A stretch of DNA of 54,300 bases from Rugamonas violacea (GCF_016461825.1 NZ_JAEMNU010000133.1:1-54300), one strand, 5' to 3'. Shown: positions 19,201 to 26,348, counted from the stretch's first letter. A program made the numbers and translations. The notes: generated by a model not told the origin, from the letters alone.

Positions 19201-19781
19201 GCGGCCGCGTCCGCGTCCGCGTCGACGTCGCGCATCTGCTCGACGAAGCTGAACCAGTCCTCGTCGCCGACCAGGCCGCCGGCCTGCAGCGCGCCGTGCT
19301 CGTCGATGAACAGGTAGGCCGGCGACGACAGTTGCGGATTGAGCCGGCGATAGGCCTTGGCGGCGACGCGCAGGGTGATGCGCTCCAGGCCGCTGCCGGC
19401 GAGGAAACGGCGCAGCCGCCAGCCCGATTCGGTGCTGACCAGCCACAGGTCGACGCCGGCGCCGTTGGCCGCCGGCGCCAGCGCGGCGATCTCCGCCAAT
19501 TTGCCGCGACATTTCGCGCACTTGCTCGACAGGAAGAGCAGCACCGTCGGCTGGCCGGCGCGCGGTGCGTCGCGCCAGCCGCCGGCAGCGGCAGCGTCGC
19601 CGGCCAACACGCGGCCGCGCACGCCGGGCACGCTCTGGCCGACCGGCAGGGCGCCGGCCGAGGCGCCGTCCAGGCCGTGCTGTTTCAACAAACCCAGCAG
19701 ACGGAAAGTCAGCTTGAAGTTCAAGGCGATGGCGCAGGCCAGCACGGCCAGCGCCAGATGGATGGTGTCGAGTTCGTTCAC
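19197..19781 (-). CDS. Thioredoxin-like (MauD/TlpA-type) membrane-anchored protein
   Basis: The 194-residue reading uses the GTG at 19781, which overlaps the stop of the MauE-like gene as GTGA. Longer upstream starts would overlap that gene extensively. One N-terminal membrane helix (HLALAVLACAIALNF) precedes a thioredoxin-like domain with a SSKCAKCRGKL active site (C88 and C91) and a PAYLFIDEHG strand with the cis-proline position. MauD-type proteins with MauE form disulfide-exchange pairs in the envelope. Here the pair sits in a precursor-peptide operon, where each precursor has exactly two conserved cysteines, so disulfide formation or reduction of the peptide or of an enzyme is a reasonable inference. 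Confidence 0.75.
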   Translation of the reverse strand: MNELDTIHLALAVLACAIALNFKLTFRLLGLLKQHGLDGASAGALPVGQSVPGVRGRVLAGDAAAAGGWRDAPRAGQPTVLLFLSSKCAKCRGKLAEIAALAPAANGAGVDLWLVSTESGWRLRRFLAGSGLERITLRVAAKAYRRLNPQLSSPAYLFIDEHGALQAGGLVGDEDWFSFVEQMRDVDADADAAA

Positions 19782-20362
19782 GCGCCCTCCTCCGGCGTAC
19801 CCAGCAGCGCGACCAGGTCGTGGAAATGGACCGAGACCACGGCCAGCATCAGGCCCAGGCTGGCGCACATCAAGCGCGCCGCCAGGCCGGAGCCGGCGTC
19901 ATCGCCAACGCCGACACCGCCCAAGGCGCGGCCGGCGCGGCCGTCCAACTCGCCGCCGGCGCCGAGCAGCGCCGCGACGATGGCGGCGATCAGCAGCAGG
20001 TTGCGCAACAAGTCGTAGCCGGACACCGGCCGTTCCGCCTCGCCGAAGCAACTGCAGCGCACCACGTCCCGGCTGAGAAATTGATAGCCAACCACCAATG
20101 TGAACACGAGCAACATGGCCAAGGCGGCCAACAAGGCGCAGTCGTCCGTGCCCGAGTCGAGCAGCAGGACGATGGCAAGCAAACCTTCGGCGGCGATCAG
20201 CAGCGGCGCCAGCGCGGCGGCAAGGCCGGCGGACAGGCCGAAGGACTCGACCAGGTTGCGCTTCAGGCCGGCGAAGCTGGTCAGCTTGCCCCAGGCGCCG
20301 CACAGCAACAGGAAACCGAGCAGGAAGCGCAGGGTTGCGCCGAAGAAAACCTCGCCGCTCAT
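19778..20362 (-). CDS. MauE/DoxX-family redox-associated membrane protein
   Basis: A 194-residue integral membrane protein with about four to five helices. The first has the MauE-type pattern RFLLGFLLLCGAWGKLTSF, and a periplasm-proximal CSCFGEAE (C103, C105) follows the third. This fits MauE-like proteins, which help disulfide chemistry of envelope proteins. The start ATG at 20362 overlaps the protease stop as ATGA, and its own stop overlaps the thioredoxin-like start, so the three are translationally coupled. Confidence 0.78.
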   Translation of the reverse strand: MSGEVFFGATLRFLLGFLLLCGAWGKLTSFAGLKRNLVESFGLSAGLAAALAPLLIAAEGLLAIVLLLDSGTDDCALLAALAMLLVFTLVVGYQFLSRDVVRCSCFGEAERPVSGYDLLRNLLLIAAIVAALLGAGGELDGRAGRALGGVGVGDDAGSGLAARLMCASLGLMLAVVSVHFHDLVALLGTPEEGA

Positions 20363-21246
20363 CGCAACGCCACCGCATCCGTCCAGGTCGGCAACAGGCC
20401 GTCGGCGCGGTACCGGCGCAGGCGCAGGCCGTCGCGGCTGGCCAACAACGCGTCGTGCCAGGGCTCTTCGGCCGACTGGCGCGCGCCGCCGCCCACCGTC
20501 GCCTGGAACACGGTCGACAATTGCCAGGCCAGCTCCTCGACCAAGTCGTGGCGCTCGACGTTCAGGCCGAGCCGGCGCAGCTCGTCGCCGTTGATGGCGT
20601 AGTCGTGCGAATGGTAGCCGTACATCAAATGCTCGACGATGCGGCGGCGCGCCGCCGCGTCCTGCTGCGGCAGCTGGTGGGCCAGCAATTCTTCGCCGAT
20701 CTGCCGCAGCTCCTGTGTGCGGCGATAGAAGGCCGTCAAGGTCGGCGGGAAGACGCTGTTGCACAACAGGGCCAGCGACTGCGCCCGGGCCTCCTGCGAG
20801 TCGGCGCCGAACCAGTCGGCGCCCATGTCGCCGAAGCGCTTGATGTCCATGCAGGACAGCGCCGTGGCGGCGGCATCGTCGCCGTCCTCGCCGCCGTGCA
20901 GTTGCGGATCGATGGGCGAGAAGATCGCCATCTCGCCGGCCACGATCTGGTCCGCCGCCAGGCTCAGGATGGTGGCGGCCGACTGGCAGTAGTAGGGCAC
21001 GATGAAGCTCAGGTGGCGGCTGTGGCCGCGCAGCAGCAGCGCGATGCGGCGCGCCGCGTTGACCTCGCCACCACGGCAATGCAGCACCACGTCGAGCCGC
21101 TCGCAAGGGCCGATGCGGCGCAGCTGCTCGTACAGCGGCGGCAGCAACTCCATGTCCAGGCGCGAGGCGGCCAGCAACAACACCCGGCTGTCGCGCATCT
21201 GCTCGATGCCGCGCAGGCTCTGCAACAGGTTCAGCTGCGGCTGCAT
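20359..21246 (-). CDS. Clp-fold serine protease of the SDH (serine dehydrogenase proteinase) type
   Basis: A 295-residue protein with the crotonase/ClpP-like core: LDVVLHCRGGEVNAARRIALLL (oxyanion glycine region) then SFIVPYYCQSAATILSLAADQIV, where S89 is the likely nucleophile, and K136 (MDIKRFGD) is a candidate general base as in Ser-Lys members of PF01972. It has no signal peptide and would act in the cytoplasm. The start ATG at 21246 lies 16 nt inside the ATP-grasp gene. Because the exporter lacks a peptidase domain, this is the leading candidate for leader-peptide removal (inference from context). Confidence 0.75.
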   Translation of the reverse strand: MQPQLNLLQSLRGIEQMRDSRVLLLAASRLDMELLPPLYEQLRRIGPCERLDVVLHCRGGEVNAARRIALLLRGHSRHLSFIVPYYCQSAATILSLAADQIVAGEMAIFSPIDPQLHGGEDGDDAAATALSCMDIKRFGDMGADWFGADSQEARAQSLALLCNSVFPPTLTAFYRRTQELRQIGEELLAHQLPQQDAAARRRIVEHLMYGYHSHDYAINGDELRRLGLNVERHDLVEELAWQLSTVFQATVGGGARQSAEEPWHDALLASRDGLRLRRYRADGLLPTWTDAVALR

Positions 21247-22241
21247 GCGGCCTCCCGCAGCAGGGTGTCGGCCAGCGTTTCCAATAGTTTGAATTCGGGA
21301 ACCAGTTGCTCGATGTAGAGGAACTGTCCGGCGGGATTGTTTTCCAGGAAGACGTATTCGCCCTGCGGCGTGACGATCAGGTCCAGCGCGCCGAACTGCA
21401 GGCCGTAGCTGGCGACGAAGGCGCGGCAGCGTTGCGCGATATCGGCCGGCAAGGTGGTCGCCTCGTAGCGGATCTCGGCCGTCATGTCGCGCACGTCGAC
21501 CATGGTGCGAACGTCGTCCTGCGAATGGATCTTGGCGGCGAACAATTGCTCGCCGATGATGGTCACGCGCAGTTCGTATTGTTTGGGAATGTATTCCTGG
21601 AACTGGCAGGCCAGTTCGCCGACCGCGTCGATGCTCTCCATCATCTCCTCGCTGACGATGGTGGTGCCGACGCCGCTGACCAGGCGCTGCTCCTCGGCGA
21701 CGTCATCGGCGGCCAGCGCCGGCGTCGACATGGACTTGAAGATGATGTCGCCCGAAACGCCCTGGCGGAAGGCCTTGACCCGCGCCGGCGCGTTGCTGAC
21801 GATGGTGGCCGGCACGCGGAAACCCAGCGCCATCGCGCGCTTGAGTTGCTCCCCCTTCCACATCGCCGCCCGCACGACGGCCGGATGGCCGATCCAATAG
21901 CAGTCGAGCGCCATCAGCAGGCCGAACAGTGCCTGCTCCGTCTCCTGCCGGGCGTAAGCGAACTCCTGGGCCGACAGGTCGGCGCTGCGGAAGACGTACT
22001 CGGCCGGCTTCCTGGCCCAGACCGCGCCCACCTCGCTCATGCGGAGGCGCTGGTCGGTGGGCAGATGGCGCAGCTCGCCGTCCCACTCGCCCTGGCGGAA
22101 GCGCTGGCACAGTTCGTAGTCGCGGGGAAAATGGTCGAGGTCGAGACGGAAGGGAGTACAACCCTTGCCGATCAGAATGGGGACGACGAGGTCGGCGTGC
22201 AGATCCGAGCTATTGCTGACAATCAGGACTTTCTTGACCAT
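21231..22241 (-). CDS. MvdD-like ATP-grasp ligase (graspetide-type peptide maturase)
   Basis: A 336-residue ATP-grasp enzyme. The start is placed at the ATG 22241 (MVKKVLIVSN); a GTG at 22247 is the alternative. Features of RiPP maturase ATP-grasp proteins are visible in order: VLIVSNSSDLHADLV, GAVWARKPAEY, WIGHP, KGEQLKRAMALGFRVPATIVSN, and the metal/ATP end motif EYVFLENNPAGQFLYIE near residue 310. Such enzymes (for example MvdD, MvdC) join side-chain carboxylates of a precursor to Ser/Thr hydroxyls or Lys amines. It follows the two precursor genes and overlaps the protease gene. A 20-codon remnant of a second copy of its 5' end lies upstream at 22781-22840. Confidence 0.87.
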   Translation of the reverse strand: MVKKVLIVSNSSDLHADLVVPILIGKGCTPFRLDLDHFPRDYELCQRFRQGEWDGELRHLPTDQRLRMSEVGAVWARKPAEYVFRSADLSAQEFAYARQETEQALFGLLMALDCYWIGHPAVVRAAMWKGEQLKRAMALGFRVPATIVSNAPARVKAFRQGVSGDIIFKSMSTPALAADDVAEEQRLVSGVGTTIVSEEMMESIDAVGELACQFQEYIPKQYELRVTIIGEQLFAAKIHSQDDVRTMVDVRDMTAEIRYEATTLPADIAQRCRAFVASYGLQFGALDLIVTPQGEYVFLENNPAGQFLYIEQLVPEFKLLETLADTLLREAACSRS

Positions 22242-22308
22242 GGGCACCCGTCAAATGGCGATAAATAAATAGCGAGAAACAAGCGTGTCGGCCGGGCCGG
22301 GCGGTCGC

Positions 22309-22334
22309 TGGCCACGCCCGCGAGGACGTGGCCA
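22309..22334 (-). other. Stem-loop B in precursor-to-enzyme gap
   Basis: An 8-bp perfect stem (TGGCCACG at 22309-22316 pairs with 22327-22334, 10-nt loop) lies in the 141-bp gap between precursor 1 and the ATP-grasp gene. There is no T run after it on minus. It probably limits read-through or protects the 3' end of the precursor transcript. Confidence 0.6.
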
Positions 22335-22337
22335 GGA

Positions 22338-22358
22338 CGCGCGGCGCATGGCCGCGCG
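22338..22358 (-). other. Stem-loop A in precursor-to-enzyme gap
   Basis: An 8-bp all-GC stem (CGCGCGGC at 22338-22345 with 22351-22358, 5-nt loop) starts 24 nt after the precursor 1 stop codon. Together with stem-loop B it forms a double hairpin typical of differential expression within RiPP operons (the interpretation is inference). Confidence 0.65.
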
Positions 22359-22382
22359 AAGGTTAAGCGGGCTGGGCCACGC

Positions 22383-22562
22383 TTAGCACCAGATGCCTCT
22401 GTCGTTGCCGCCGCCAACGCGGTTGGCGCGGGCATCGGGACCGGTGCAGCCGGCCAGGGCGACGCCGTCACGCAGCTTCCACTGTGGCGCAGCTTTCACT
22501 TCTTGTTCTTTCTTTGCTGCCAGTTTGAAGGCGAACAGCTTGGCTTGTTTCTGATTATTCAT
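22383..22562 (-). CDS. RiPP-like precursor peptide 1 (59 aa)
   Basis: The ATG at 22562 has an AAAAGG site 10 nt upstream and opens a 59-residue peptide. The N-terminal half is basic and amphipathic (QAKLFAFKLAAKK, a leader-like helix). The C-terminal half (from about residue 26) is APQWK.RDGVA.AGC.GPDAR and ends DRGIWC. It is nearly identical in layout to the peptide encoded at 22995-23171, with one gap. Conserved potential cross-link residues in the core are K29, D32, T40 (S in the paralogue), D43 and D54; the two cysteines are C39 and C59, the last residue. It has its own promoter and is followed by stem-loops and the ATP-grasp gene, so it is read as the substrate of that operon. No known graspetide core was recognised. 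Confidence 0.8.
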   Translation of the reverse strand: MNNQKQAKLFAFKLAAKKEQEVKAAPQWKLRDGVALAGCTGPDARANRVGGGNDRGIWC

Positions 22563-22609
22563 TTTTTCCAACCTTTTAAGAGTAGTTAAAAATCCAATCG
22601 AACGGCAAT

Positions 22610-22624
22610 ACCACTTGTGGTGGT
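22610..22624 (-). promoter_or_regulatory. 5'-end inverted repeat upstream of precursor 1
   Basis: ACCACTTGTGGTGGT (plus) is an imperfect inverted repeat placed at the predicted transcript start, 7 nt from the -10 box. The paralogous site at 23219-23233 is a perfect 6-bp version. It could be an operator or a 5'-terminal RNA hairpin. Confidence 0.5.
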
Positions 22625-22630
22625 GAAAGA

Positions 22631-22659
22631 AATGTATCATTGCGTTTTTTTCAAGTCAA
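22631..22659 (-). promoter_or_regulatory. Sigma70-type promoter of precursor 1
   Basis: On minus: TTGACT (22654-22659), 17-nt spacer, TACATT (22631-22636). The same arrangement is conserved upstream of precursor 2. Confidence 0.7.
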
Positions 22660-22780
22660 TCGCCTCTTTCATTGATTTTTCTGCTACCGGGCGCCACCCC
22701 GCCAGCGCTCGTGGGGAGGGGCCGCGGGCGGTGTTTTTCGTGTTGCCTAAACGATACAGTTGCCACAAAAAAAGTCGCCG

Positions 22781-22840
22781 AATGGGAATCATGAGCTCGG
22801 CGCTCAGATCCGAACCCTTGCTTGCGATCAGGATTTTGTG
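22781..22840 (-). pseudogene. 5' remnant of a duplicated ATP-grasp gene
   Basis: The minus strand encodes HKILIASKGSDLSAELMIPI, matching residues 4-22 of the ATP-grasp protein (KVLIVSNSSDLHADLVVPI) at protein and DNA level, with no start codon in place and no similarity beyond. It is the truncated relic left by the cassette duplication, located between the two precursor genes. Confidence 0.75.
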
Positions 22841-22905
22841 CGGCGTGGACAGCCGCTGGACGGCCTGGAAAAAACTGGCGGGAAGGCGAGGAATGGGGAT
22901 GGGGC

Positions 22906-22940
22906 GTGGCGTGGCGTGGCGTGGCGTGGCGTGGCGTGGC
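22906..22940. repeat. GTGGC pentamer array (7 copies)
   Basis: Seven perfect tandem copies of GTGGC, followed by a GCGGC variant. The array overlaps one arm of the stem-loop at 22934-22969. Pentamer arrays are prone to slippage; here it is non-coding, between precursor 2 and the ATP-grasp remnant. Confidence 0.9.
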
Positions 22941-22969
22941 GCGGCGACGGAATACCCGCCGCGCCACGC
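22934..22969 (-). other. 13-bp stem-loop after precursor 2
   Basis: A perfect 13-bp GC-rich stem (22934-22946 with 22957-22969, 10-nt loop) lies 25 nt past the precursor 2 stop codon. It is the counterpart of the stem-loops that follow precursor 1 and probably ends or stabilises the precursor 2 transcript. Confidence 0.7.
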
Positions 22970-22994
22970 GTAACTCAAAGGCGACGGGCGCCGA

Positions 22995-23171
22995 TCAGCA
23001 CCAGATGCCGTTGTCGCGGCCCCACAGACGGTCGCCGCGCGCATCAGGGCCGCTGCAGCCGGCCACGGCGACGCCGTCGCGTTGTTTCCATTGCGGGGCG
23101 ACTTTGGCCGCTTGATCTTTCTTCGCGGCCAGTTTGAAGGCGAACAGTTTGGCTTGATTCTGATTTTTCAT
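22995..23171 (-). CDS. RiPP-like precursor peptide 2 (58 aa)
   Basis: Paralogue of precursor 1. The start ATG at 23171 is followed by the same leader-like QAKLFAFKLAAKK. The core keeps APQWK.RDGVA.AGC.GPDAR and the GIWC end but differs at several positions (S40 for T40, GDRLWG for the ANRVGG region, one residue deleted), so the products would differ in mass. The cysteines are C39 and C58. It is the promoter-proximal member of the cluster and divergent to a chemoreceptor gene. Confidence 0.78.
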   Translation of the reverse strand: MKNQNQAKLFAFKLAAKKDQAAKVAPQWKQRDGVAVAGCSGPDARGDRLWGRDNGIWC

Positions 23172-23218
23172 TTTTTCCAACCTTTTTAGAGTAGTTAAAA
23201 ATCCAATCGAACGGCAAT

Positions 23219-23233
23219 ACCACTTGCAGTGGT
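23219..23233 (-). promoter_or_regulatory. 5'-end hairpin or operator of precursor 2
   Basis: ACCACT-TGC-AGTGGT is a perfect 6-bp inverted repeat at the predicted transcription start. The copy before precursor 1 keeps the outer pairs. Confidence 0.5.
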
Positions 23234-23239
23234 GACAGA

Positions 23240-23268
23240 AATGTATCATTGCATTTTTTTCATGTCAA
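23240..23268 (-). promoter_or_regulatory. Sigma70-type promoter of precursor 2
   Basis: On minus: a perfect TTGACA (23263-23268), 17-nt spacer, TACATT (23240-23245). Confidence 0.75.
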
Positions 23269-23543
23269 TCGTCGCTTCCATCGATTTACTGACTGCCGGG
23301 CGCGGCGCCGCCACCACCCCGGCGGGGGCCGGCGGCGGCGTTTTTTATGTTGCGGAATCGGCACAATTGCTCCCGAAACGGCGGCGGAAAAGGAAAAATC
23401 CCCGTGAAAAATTCCGCCACAATATTTCCGCATGGCTATTAATTGTTAGCAAACAATGCTAGCATTGCATTGTCGGATCGTCATCCGGCCCGACCACCGG
23501 GAAGCCGCGCTGGCCGGTTTCGCATCCCACCAGGAAGAGCACC

Positions 23544-25271
23544 ATGAAGAATCTGAAAATCGGCACCCGCCTCGGGCTGGGCTTCTCCATCATCCTGTTG
23601 TTGCTGACCGTGATGACGCTGATCGGCATCCTGCGGCTGAGCAGCGCCAGCGCCCTGACCGAGGAAATGGTCGGCGTGCAGGTCCGCGACGAGCGCCTGA
23701 TCGCCGAATGGGTCAAGGTCATCGAAGTGAACGCGGCGCGCACCACCGGCGCCTGGATGGTGGCCGATCCGGCCGACCAGAAGGCGCTCGAAACGCTGAT
23801 GGCCGAGTCGTCCGGCCGCGCCACGCAGATCCAGGACCAGATCGGCGCCGAGCTCGGCAACGGCGAGCTCAAACCGCTGTTCCAGCAGGTGCTCGACACG
23901 CGCAAGGCTTACACCGCCGTGCGCAAGGCGGTCTTCGTGGCCAAGGGCGCCGGCGACACGGCCCAGGCCAAGTCGCTGTATGAAACCGACATGACGCACA
24001 AGCGCATCCTCTACCTCGACGCGCTGAAAAAGTTCTCCGACAAGAAGGCCGCCCTGCTCGACGCCAGCGCCGCCCAGATCCAGCGCCAGTATCAAAGCGG
24101 ACGCGGCTTGCTGATCGGGCTCGGCGTGATCGCGCTGGCGATCGGCGCGCTGGCCTCCTGGTGGATCACGCGCACCATCACCGAGCCGATCAAGGCCGCC
24201 GTCAAGGTGGCCGAGACCGTCTCCGCCGGCGACCTGACCAGCCACATCGTCGTCACCGGCGGCGACGAGACGGGCCAGCTGATGGGCGCGCTCAAGGACA
24301 TGAACACTTACCTGGTCGACATCGTCGACCAGGTGCGCAGCGGCACCCAGACCATGGCCACGGCGTCGAGCCAGATCGCGGCCGGCAACGCCGACCTGTC
24401 CTCGCGCACCGAGGAGCAGGCCAGCTCGCTGGAAGAGACCGCCTCGGCGATGGAGGAGCTGACCTCGACCGTCAAGCAGAACGCCGACAACGCGCGCCAG
24501 GCCAACCAACTGGCCATCAGCGCCTCGGCCATCGCCAGCCGTGGCGGCGCGGTGGTGGGCGAGGTGGTGCACACCATGGGCTCGATCAACGACTCCTCGC
24601 GCAAGATCGTCGAGATCATCAGCGTGATCGACGCCATCGCCTTCCAGACCAACATCCTGGCGCTGAACGCCGCCGTCGAGGCGGCCCGCGCCGGCGAACA
24701 GGGACGCGGCTTCGCCGTCGTCGCCTCCGAAGTGCGCAACCTGGCGCAACGCTCGGCCGCCGCCGCCAAGGACATCAAGGGCCTGATCGACGACTCGGTG
24801 CAAAAGGTCGAGCTCGGTTCCGGCCTGGTCGACAAGGCCGGCCAGACGATGCAGGAGATCGTCGAGAGCATCGCCCGGGTGACCCAGATCATGACCCAGA
24901 TCAGCCAGGCCAGCGACGAGCAGAGCACCGGCATCGAGCAGGTCAACCTGGCCATCACGCAAATGGACCAGGTGACCCAGCAGAACGCCGCGCTGGTCGA
25001 GCAGGCCGCCGCCGCCGCCGAGTCGATGCAGGACCAGTCGGCCAAGCTGGCCGAGGTGGTCAGCATCTTCAAGCTCGACGCCGCTCACAGCCCGGTCCGC
25101 CTGGCGGCCCCGGCCCCGGCCCCGGCCATCCCACGCGCCCGCATGGCCGCGCCGGCCACGACGCCGCGCCGGCCACGCGCCGCCCTCGCCGCCCCGCTCC
25201 GCAAGACGGCGCCCGCCGGCAAGCCAGAAGCGGCGCTGGCCGGCGCCAACGACGACTGGGTCGAGTTCTAA
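23544..25271 (+). CDS. Methyl-accepting chemotaxis protein
   Basis: A 575-residue chemoreceptor. A membrane helix at about 10-32 and a second at about 188-209 (LLIGLGVIALAIGALASWW) bracket a four-helix-bundle type periplasmic domain. HAMP follows (TRTITEPIKAAVKVAETVSAGDLT), then the long cytoplasmic coiled coil with the conserved hairpin tip EQGRGFAVVASEVRNLAQRS. The Ala/Pro/Arg-rich tail ends in DDWVEF, resembling the C-terminal pentapeptide that tethers CheR/CheB. RBS is GGAAGAG upstream of the ATG at 23544. The ligand is unknown. It is followed by its own terminator. Confidence 0.93.
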   Translation: MKNLKIGTRLGLGFSIILLLLTVMTLIGILRLSSASALTEEMVGVQVRDERLIAEWVKVIEVNAARTTGAWMVADPADQKALETLMAESSGRATQIQDQIGAELGNGELKPLFQQVLDTRKAYTAVRKAVFVAKGAGDTAQAKSLYETDMTHKRILYLDALKKFSDKKAALLDASAAQIQRQYQSGRGLLIGLGVIALAIGALASWWITRTITEPIKAAVKVAETVSAGDLTSHIVVTGGDETGQLMGALKDMNTYLVDIVDQVRSGTQTMATASSQIAAGNADLSSRTEEQASSLEETASAMEELTSTVKQNADNARQANQLAISASAIASRGGAVVGEVVHTMGSINDSSRKIVEIISVIDAIAFQTNILALNAAVEAARAGEQGRGFAVVASEVRNLAQRSAAAAKDIKGLIDDSVQKVELGSGLVDKAGQTMQEIVESIARVTQIMTQISQASDEQSTGIEQVNLAITQMDQVTQQNAALVEQAAAAAESMQDQSAKLAEVVSIFKLDAAHSPVRLAAPAPAPAIPRARMAAPATTPRRPRAALAAPLRKTAPAGKPEAALAGANDDWVEF

Positions 25272-25304
25272 GCGGCCGCCACACCGCCGCGCTATTTCCC
25301 CTTG

Positions 25305-25333
25305 GGCCAGACGCTTTGTCTGGCCATTTTTTT
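25305..25333 (+). terminator. Rho-independent terminator of the chemoreceptor gene
   Basis: Stem GGCCAGAC (25305-25312) pairs with GTCTGGCC (25318-25325), 5-nt loop, followed by ATTTTTTT. Confidence 0.9.
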
Positions 25334-25463
25334 GCCTGCGAAAAAAATCGACACACATGCCTTGTCGCCGGCGCGCACGATTGAGACTCCGTCAACATTT
25401 GCACAAAATCAATTACAATTGAATAATCTTCCCTTTCGCGAGCGCCAGCTCGGCCAATCCGCC

Positions 25464-26348
25464 ATGAAAAACCCCACGATGAAAAAAATCGCTTTGTCCG
25501 CCATGTCGCTCGCCGCCGTCTTGTGCGCCGGCAGCGTCCAAGCGGCCCCCGTCAGCGCGACGTCGAGCGTCGCCGTCGGCAACTTCCATTACACCCTGAT
25601 CGACCTCGACACCAACGACAACATCGCCCCGTCGATTCACTTCGCCTTCCCGGACACGAGCAATCCTTGGATGCGCCAAGGCAGCAGTGTGGATGTCAAC
25701 TCCACAGTGCGCGTCGAAGGCGAAAAAGACGTCATTGACTCGGTGAATGTCCGCAACGTCCGCGTGGTGGACCTGTCGCGCGCCAGTTCCACCATGGGCT
25801 TGGTCAACACCTCATCGACGATCACCGCCGGCGCCGGCGAGTTCGGCATTCAGGGCGCCACATCGACCGTTCGGGGCACCGCCGAGATCCCGGTCGACTC
25901 CGCGTTCCGCGGCATCAGCAGTTTCGTCAGCCGGGGCAGCATCTTCAACGTCGGCGACTTCACCCTGTCGGCGCACACCAAATTGGTATTCAGTTTCGAT
26001 TTTGCGGCCTCGGCAAGCGTCTTCGCCAATGCCAACCAAGTGGCGGCGAGCGGCGTCGAATTCAGCGCCGGGCTGACCTATGTCGATGCCCTCGGCCAAC
26101 GCCAGTACGCGAGCGTCGAGCGCCATATCCGCCTCGACTCGCATTGGGACAGCGCGCAAAGCATCAACGAGACGCTCTCTTACAGCATGAGCAACACCAC
26201 GGCCAACGATCTGGCCGGCCGTGGCTCGATGTATTCCGAAGCGAGCGGCTACGCCTTCGCCGCGCCGGTGCCCGAGCCGGAAACCTACGCCATGTTGCTG
26301 GCCGGCCTGGGCCTGCTCGGCTGCATGGCCAAGCGCCGCCGCGCCTGA
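25464..26348 (+). CDS. PEP-CTERM sorting domain protein, paralogue 1
   Basis: A 294-residue secreted protein from the ATG at 25464 (the longer frame upstream crosses the terminator region and was rejected). Signal peptide: MKKIALSAMSLAAVLCAGSVQAA. The body, starting SNFHYTLIDLDT-like (VGNFHYTLIDLDTNDNIAPSIHF), has no recognised domain and looks all-beta. The C-terminus VPEPETYAMLLAGLGLLGC then KRRRA is a complete PEP-CTERM sorting tag (PEP motif, hydrophobic helix, basic end), recognised by exosortase. It is the first of three tandem paralogues. No exosortase is in the window. Confidence 0.88.
   Translation: MKNPTMKKIALSAMSLAAVLCAGSVQAAPVSATSSVAVGNFHYTLIDLDTNDNIAPSIHFAFPDTSNPWMRQGSSVDVNSTVRVEGEKDVIDSVNVRNVRVVDLSRASSTMGLVNTSSTITAGAGEFGIQGATSTVRGTAEIPVDSAFRGISSFVSRGSIFNVGDFTLSAHTKLVFSFDFAASASVFANANQVAASGVEFSAGLTYVDALGQRQYASVERHIRLDSHWDSAQSINETLSYSMSNTTANDLAGRGSMYSEASGYAFAAPVPEPETYAMLLAGLGLLGCMAKRRRA

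Larger units (their letters stand above)
22180..23375 (-). repeat. Tandem duplication of a ~600-bp precursor cassette
   Basis: Two units lie head to tail with an offset of about 600-612 bp: the precursor starts (22562, 23171), the precursor stops (22383, 22995), the promoters (22631, 23240), the ATP-grasp 5' ends (22241 and the remnant near 22840) and the upstream GC-rich block followed by TTTTT.(A/C)TGTTGC (near 22735 and 23340) all match in order. The limits are approximate. Confidence 0.75.

Noticed and set aside
22637..23044. 135-codon minus frame between the two precursors as a gene
   Set aside because: Only the internal 20 codons resemble the ATP-grasp start; the rest is the GTGGC array, the hairpin and precursor DNA in another frame.
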